NCBI RefSeq assembly: GCF_050268245.1
Contig: NZ_JBNNGK010000004.1
Location: forward strand, 124,001 to 188,000
DNA length: 64,000 bases
From: JBNNGK01 sp050268245
Lineage (GTDB): Bacteria; Pseudomonadota; Gammaproteobacteria; Enterobacterales; Enterobacteriaceae
Reading direction: 5' to 3'
Both the position numbers and the translations under genes were made by a program. Shown here piece after piece: positions 61,243 through 64,000 of the stretch. Below the pieces are notes generated by a model. It ran no database searches, was not told the origin of the DNA, and saw only the letters and a list, made by a program, of their open reading frames with translations. Position 1 is the stretch's first letter, and each line of letters opens with the position of its first letter.

Positions 61243-62982
61243 ATGAACAAAGTAAAATCGCTATCGCAGCAGAATTTATCGTTATTGTTAGCGATCTATA
61301 TCGGCATATTTCTCAACCTTTCCGTTTTTTATCGTCGTTTTGATTCATTTGCGCACGGCATTCAGGGGATTAAGGTCATTTCAGCCGTGACAGAAGTGGT
61401 CGCCATCGTGCTCTTTACCTTCTTCATTATGCGGCTGGTGTCGCTTGGCGGGCGGTTGTTTTACCGTATCGTCGCCTCGTTGCTGGTGCTGATCTCCGTT
61501 GCCGCCAGTTACTATATGACGTTCTTCAACGTGGTGATCGGCTACGGTATTGTGGTGTCGGTTATGACTACCGATATTGACTTGTCGAAAGAGGTGGTCG
61601 GCCTGCACTTTGCCGTGTGGATGGTGGTGGTCAGCGCGTTGCCGCTGCTGCTTATTTGGCAGAACAACCTGCGTAATACGTTGCTCGAGCAGCTCAAAAC
61701 GCCCGGCCAGCGCGTCAAGCCGTTGTTGATTATGTTAGCGGTGATAGCGTTGGTATGGCTGCCGCTGCGGACGCTGGACAAAGAGCAGAGTGCACAGGAA
61801 AAGATCACCAACATCGATTTGCCCAGCTACGGCGGCGTGGTGGCTCACTCCTACCTGCCGTCCAACTGGATTTCGGCGCTGGGGCTGTTTGCCTATACCC
61901 GCTACGATGAAAGCCTGGACGCGGCCAATCTGTTTGATCCGGCAAAAAACTTTACCTATGTTGCACCGCCGGGCATCGATGATACCTATGTGGTGTTTAT
62001 CATCGGTGAAACCACCCGTTGGGATCACATGGGCATACTGGGCTATAGCCGCGATACTACGCCGAAGCTGTCGAAAGAGAAGAATCTGGTGGCGTTTCGG
62101 GGGGAGTCCTGCGATACCTCGACCAAGCTGTCGCTACGCTGCATGTTCGTGCGTGAAGGCGGGACAGCCGATAACCCGCAGCGTACGCTGAAAGAGCAGA
62201 ACATATTTGCGGTGCTGAAAGAGTTGGGCTTTACCTCTGAGCTGTTTGCCATGCAGAGTGAAGTGTGGTTCTACAACAATACCGAAGTGAATAATTACTC
62301 TTTCCGCGAGATGATTGCCTCGGAAAAGCGCAATGACGGAAAATCGGTGGATGACATGCTATTAGTGAATGAGATGAAGGAGTCACTGAAGCGTTATCCG
62401 CAAGGTAAGCATTTGGTCATTTTGCACACTAAAGGCTCGCATTATCTGTATTCGCAGCGCTATCCGCGCGAATATGCCCGCTATCAACCAGAGTGCATGG
62501 GCGTGGATGATTCTTGTTCTAAAGAACACTTGATCAACGCGTTCGACAATACGGTGCTGTATACCGACACCTTTATCGATAAAGTGATCGATCAGGTGCG
62601 TGATAAGAAAGCGATAGTGTTTTATGCCTCCGATCATGGTGAATCGATCGGTGAGAACTCGCATCTGCACGGTACACCGCGTGAAATGGCACCGCCGGAG
62701 CAGTTCCGCGTGCCGATGATTGTGTGGGCTTCCGATAAGTATCTGGAAGAGGCCAACCACCGCAGTGCCTTTGAACAATTGCAGGCGCAACAGCGCATTG
62801 GCAAAACCCACCGCCATGTGGAACTGTTTGACACCATTTTGGGCTGTTTGGGTTATACCTCCCCGGATGGTGGCATCGTTGCTAAGAATAACTGGTGTAA
62901 CAACCCGCAGGTTGCGCCATTATCCGCCAAAGCTGCGCCTTTACCCTCCGCGCCGACCACATCGGCAGTGTCCAAGCCATAA
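61243..62982 (+). CDS. eptB: Kdo2-lipid A phosphoethanolamine 7''-transferase EptB
   Basis: 579 residues. Five N-terminal membrane helices are followed by a periplasmic sulfatase-like domain: IIGETTRWDHMGILGYSRDTTP with the nucleophilic Thr, CDTSTKLSLRCMFVR, HTKGSH, and ASDHGESIGENSHLHGTP with metal-binding residues. It follows E. coli EptB (the KDO-modifying enzyme) rather than EptA: the N-terminus SQQNLSLLLAIYIGIFLN, SVMTTDIDLSKEVVGL and RRFDSFAHG fit. The last ~25 residues are Ala/Pro-rich and extra. A terminator follows. Confidence 0.93.
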   Translation: MNKVKSLSQQNLSLLLAIYIGIFLNLSVFYRRFDSFAHGIQGIKVISAVTEVVAIVLFTFFIMRLVSLGGRLFYRIVASLLVLISVAASYYMTFFNVVIGYGIVVSVMTTDIDLSKEVVGLHFAVWMVVVSALPLLLIWQNNLRNTLLEQLKTPGQRVKPLLIMLAVIALVWLPLRTLDKEQSAQEKITNIDLPSYGGVVAHSYLPSNWISALGLFAYTRYDESLDAANLFDPAKNFTYVAPPGIDDTYVVFIIGETTRWDHMGILGYSRDTTPKLSKEKNLVAFRGESCDTSTKLSLRCMFVREGGTADNPQRTLKEQNIFAVLKELGFTSELFAMQSEVWFYNNTEVNNYSFREMIASEKRNDGKSVDDMLLVNEMKESLKRYPQGKHLVILHTKGSHYLYSQRYPREYARYQPECMGVDDSCSKEHLINAFDNTVLYTDTFIDKVIDQVRDKKAIVFYASDHGESIGENSHLHGTPREMAPPEQFRVPMIVWASDKYLEEANHRSAFEQLQAQQRIGKTHRHVELFDTILGCLGYTSPDGGIVAKNNWCNNPQVAPLSAKAAPLPSAPTTSAVSKP

Positions 62983-63001
62983 TGCGAGAAGGGTGTTGAT
63001 G

Positions 63002-63031
63002 GCGTAGATTTGCCATGTTGCGAATCTACGC
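63002..63031 (+). repeat. Inverted repeat after eptB
   Basis: GCGTAGATT (63002-63010) and AATCTACGC (63023-63031) form a 9-bp stem with a 12-nt loop directly upstream of the terminator of eptB. No T-run follows it. Confidence 0.6.
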
Positions 63032-63064
63032 CCGACGCGAACCACCACATTATCGGTAATCTGG

Positions 63065-63093
63065 CCGGGCGCATCGCGCCCGGTTTGGTTTAA
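63065..63093 (+). terminator. Terminator between eptB and uhpA
   Basis: CCGGGCGC (63065-63072) and GCGCCCGG (63076-63083) form a perfect stem with a 3-nt loop, followed by TTTGGTTT. Confidence 0.78.
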
Positions 63094-63169
63094 TACATTC
63101 CCCCTGTCAATTAATCTGGCTCACGCTTACGGTATACTTGCGTCTTTCCCCCTTAATGCGGAGCTTTCC

Positions 63170-63760
63170 ATGACCTTGCGCGTGGCGTTTATTGACGATC
63201 ATGACATTGTGCGATCGGGCTTTGTACAACTGCTGTCGTTAGAGGCCGATATTCAGGTGGTCGGTGAATTCAGTAGCGCAGCACAGGCGCGGGCATCGCT
63301 GCCGGGGCTAGAAGCGGAAATCTGTATCTGCGATATTTCCATGCCGGATGGCAGCGGGTTGGATTTACTGGCGGATATTCCGTCCGGAATTCGGGTCGTC
63401 ATGCTGTCGATGCATGATAATCCAGCGCTGGTGGAACTGGCGCTGTCGCGCGGTGCCAGCGGTTTTTTGTCCAAACGCTGCAAGCCGGAAGATTTGATCA
63501 CGGCGGTACGCACCGTGGCTGCTGGCGGGGTGTATTTGATGCCGGAAATTGCCCAGCAATTGGCACGGATTAATCAGGATCCATTGACTCGACGCGAGCG
63601 CGAAATCGCTTTATTGCTGGCGCAGGGTCTTGACGTGCGTAGCATTGCCGCAGAACTGGGTCTTTCACCGAAAACCGTTCATGTGCATCGCGCTAACCTG
63701 TTCGCTAAGTTGGGCATTAATAACAACGTCGAGCTGGCGAAACGGATGCTGAATCTGTGA
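63170..63760 (+). CDS. uhpA: UhpA, response regulator of hexose-phosphate uptake
   Basis: 196 residues, the length of E. coli UhpA. The receiver domain has the acidic pair FIDDH, phospho-acceptor Asp55 in ICDISMPDGSGL, and LSKRC with the conserved Lys. The C-terminal LuxR-type domain reads PLTRREREIALLLAQGLDVRSIAAELGLSPKTVHVHRANLFAKLG. It activates uhpT when phosphorylated by UhpB. Its stop overlaps the start of uhpB. Confidence 0.94.
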   Translation: MTLRVAFIDDHDIVRSGFVQLLSLEADIQVVGEFSSAAQARASLPGLEAEICICDISMPDGSGLDLLADIPSGIRVVMLSMHDNPALVELALSRGASGFLSKRCKPEDLITAVRTVAAGGVYLMPEIAQQLARINQDPLTRREREIALLLAQGLDVRSIAAELGLSPKTVHVHRANLFAKLGINNNVELAKRMLNL

Positions 63761-64000
63761 TTACTACCCTTGCGCTGTTTTTTATCTATGCGACCAGCGC
63801 TTTTTGTCTGTGGGGGATCGGCACTGCGTTGATCGACCCGCCGTGGCAGGCGATGCTGCTGTTTCCATTCGGATTACGGATGGGGATCTTGCTGCAAAGC
63901 CCGTATCGTTTTTGGCCGGGAATCGTACTGGGCGATGTTTTGCTGATGCTCTTACTGGCGGATCAGTTTGGTTACGGCCCGGCGCTGTGGGCGTCGTTGT
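63757..64000 (+). CDS. uhpB: UhpB, sensor histidine kinase (N-terminal part only)
   Basis: The gene starts with a GTG overlapping the uhpA stop (GTGA) and runs off the right edge. The 81 visible codons give hydrophobic helices (ITTLALFFIYATSAFCLWGIG, then MLLFPFGLRMGILLQSPYRFWPGIVLGDVLLMLLLA) matching the MASE1-type membrane region of UhpB. The kinase part is outside the window. Confidence 0.88.
   Translation, partial: MITTLALFFIYATSAFCLWGIGTALIDPPWQAMLLFPFGLRMGILLQSPYRFWPGIVLGDVLLMLLLADQFGYGPALWASL

Overview
The window reads as chromosome of an enterobacterium, most like Serratia or a close relative in the Yersiniaceae. The selA-selB pair behind yibF, a selC tRNA, wecH, mdfA, eptB, ohrR-ohr and the start of uhpAB all closely resemble enteric genes. 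AT-rich accessory blocks (about 1.0-4.7 kb, 16.5-18.6 kb and 37.7-43.7 kb) sit between GC-richer housekeeping segments. No rRNA, CRISPR array or intact insertion sequence was seen.

Layout. (1) 1-4.7 kb: end of a phage-type tail fibre gene, then an S-type-pyocin-like bacteriocin with its immunity gene and a second, truncated toxin tip with its own immunity gene. This lies directly before yibF, the flank that carries rhsA in E. coli K-12. (2) 4.8-8.7 kb: yibF, selA and selB. (3) 8.7-16.5 kb: mdfA-type efflux pump, wecH, an amidohydrolase / cysteine hydrolase / GlxA-regulator group, and a LysR regulator divergent from a CynX-type transporter. (4) 16.8-18.6 kb: an AT-rich trio of a hydrophobic protein, a DUF1493 protein and an Hcp tube protein, probably a type VI secretion cargo unit. 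(5) 18.7-19.5 kb: a DJ-1/PfpI protein and selC.

(6) 19.9-25.7 kb: a CS1/alpha-type (alternate chaperone) fimbrial operon. (7) 26-37.7 kb: a complete Tad/Flp pilus locus (flp, tadV, rcpCAB, tadZABCDEF, one extra small gene, tadG) preceded by a membrane-anchored winged-helix regulator. (8) 37.7-41.2 kb: a DUF4282 protein, two decayed genes and an unrecognised helical protein. (9) 41.2-53.7 kb: a classical chaperone-usher fimbria with a divergent arm (PapI-like regulator, tip adhesin, minor pilin) and a main arm (major pilin, minor pilin, usher, chaperone, two minor pilins). The main arm runs on into a PglL-type O-oligosaccharyltransferase, a probable lipoprotein, an FKBP-type isomerase and a LuxR regulator.

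(10) 53.7-64 kb: a histidine phosphatase, a uronate-dehydrogenase-like reductase, a beta-glucoside PTS operon controlled by a BglG-type antiterminator RNA element with no bglG gene in view, an HD hydrolase, ohrR-ohr, eptB, uhpA and the first part of uhpB.

Three unrelated surface-fibre systems therefore share about 34 kb after selC. The most promising points for new biology are the exchangeable toxin-tip/immunity cassettes at 3.0-4.6 kb, the Hcp cargo trio, and the fimbrial operon that carries its own O-glycosyltransferase next to two proteins with Ala/Ser/Thr/Pro-rich linkers. Functions are assigned from reading the sequence only; no database search was run.
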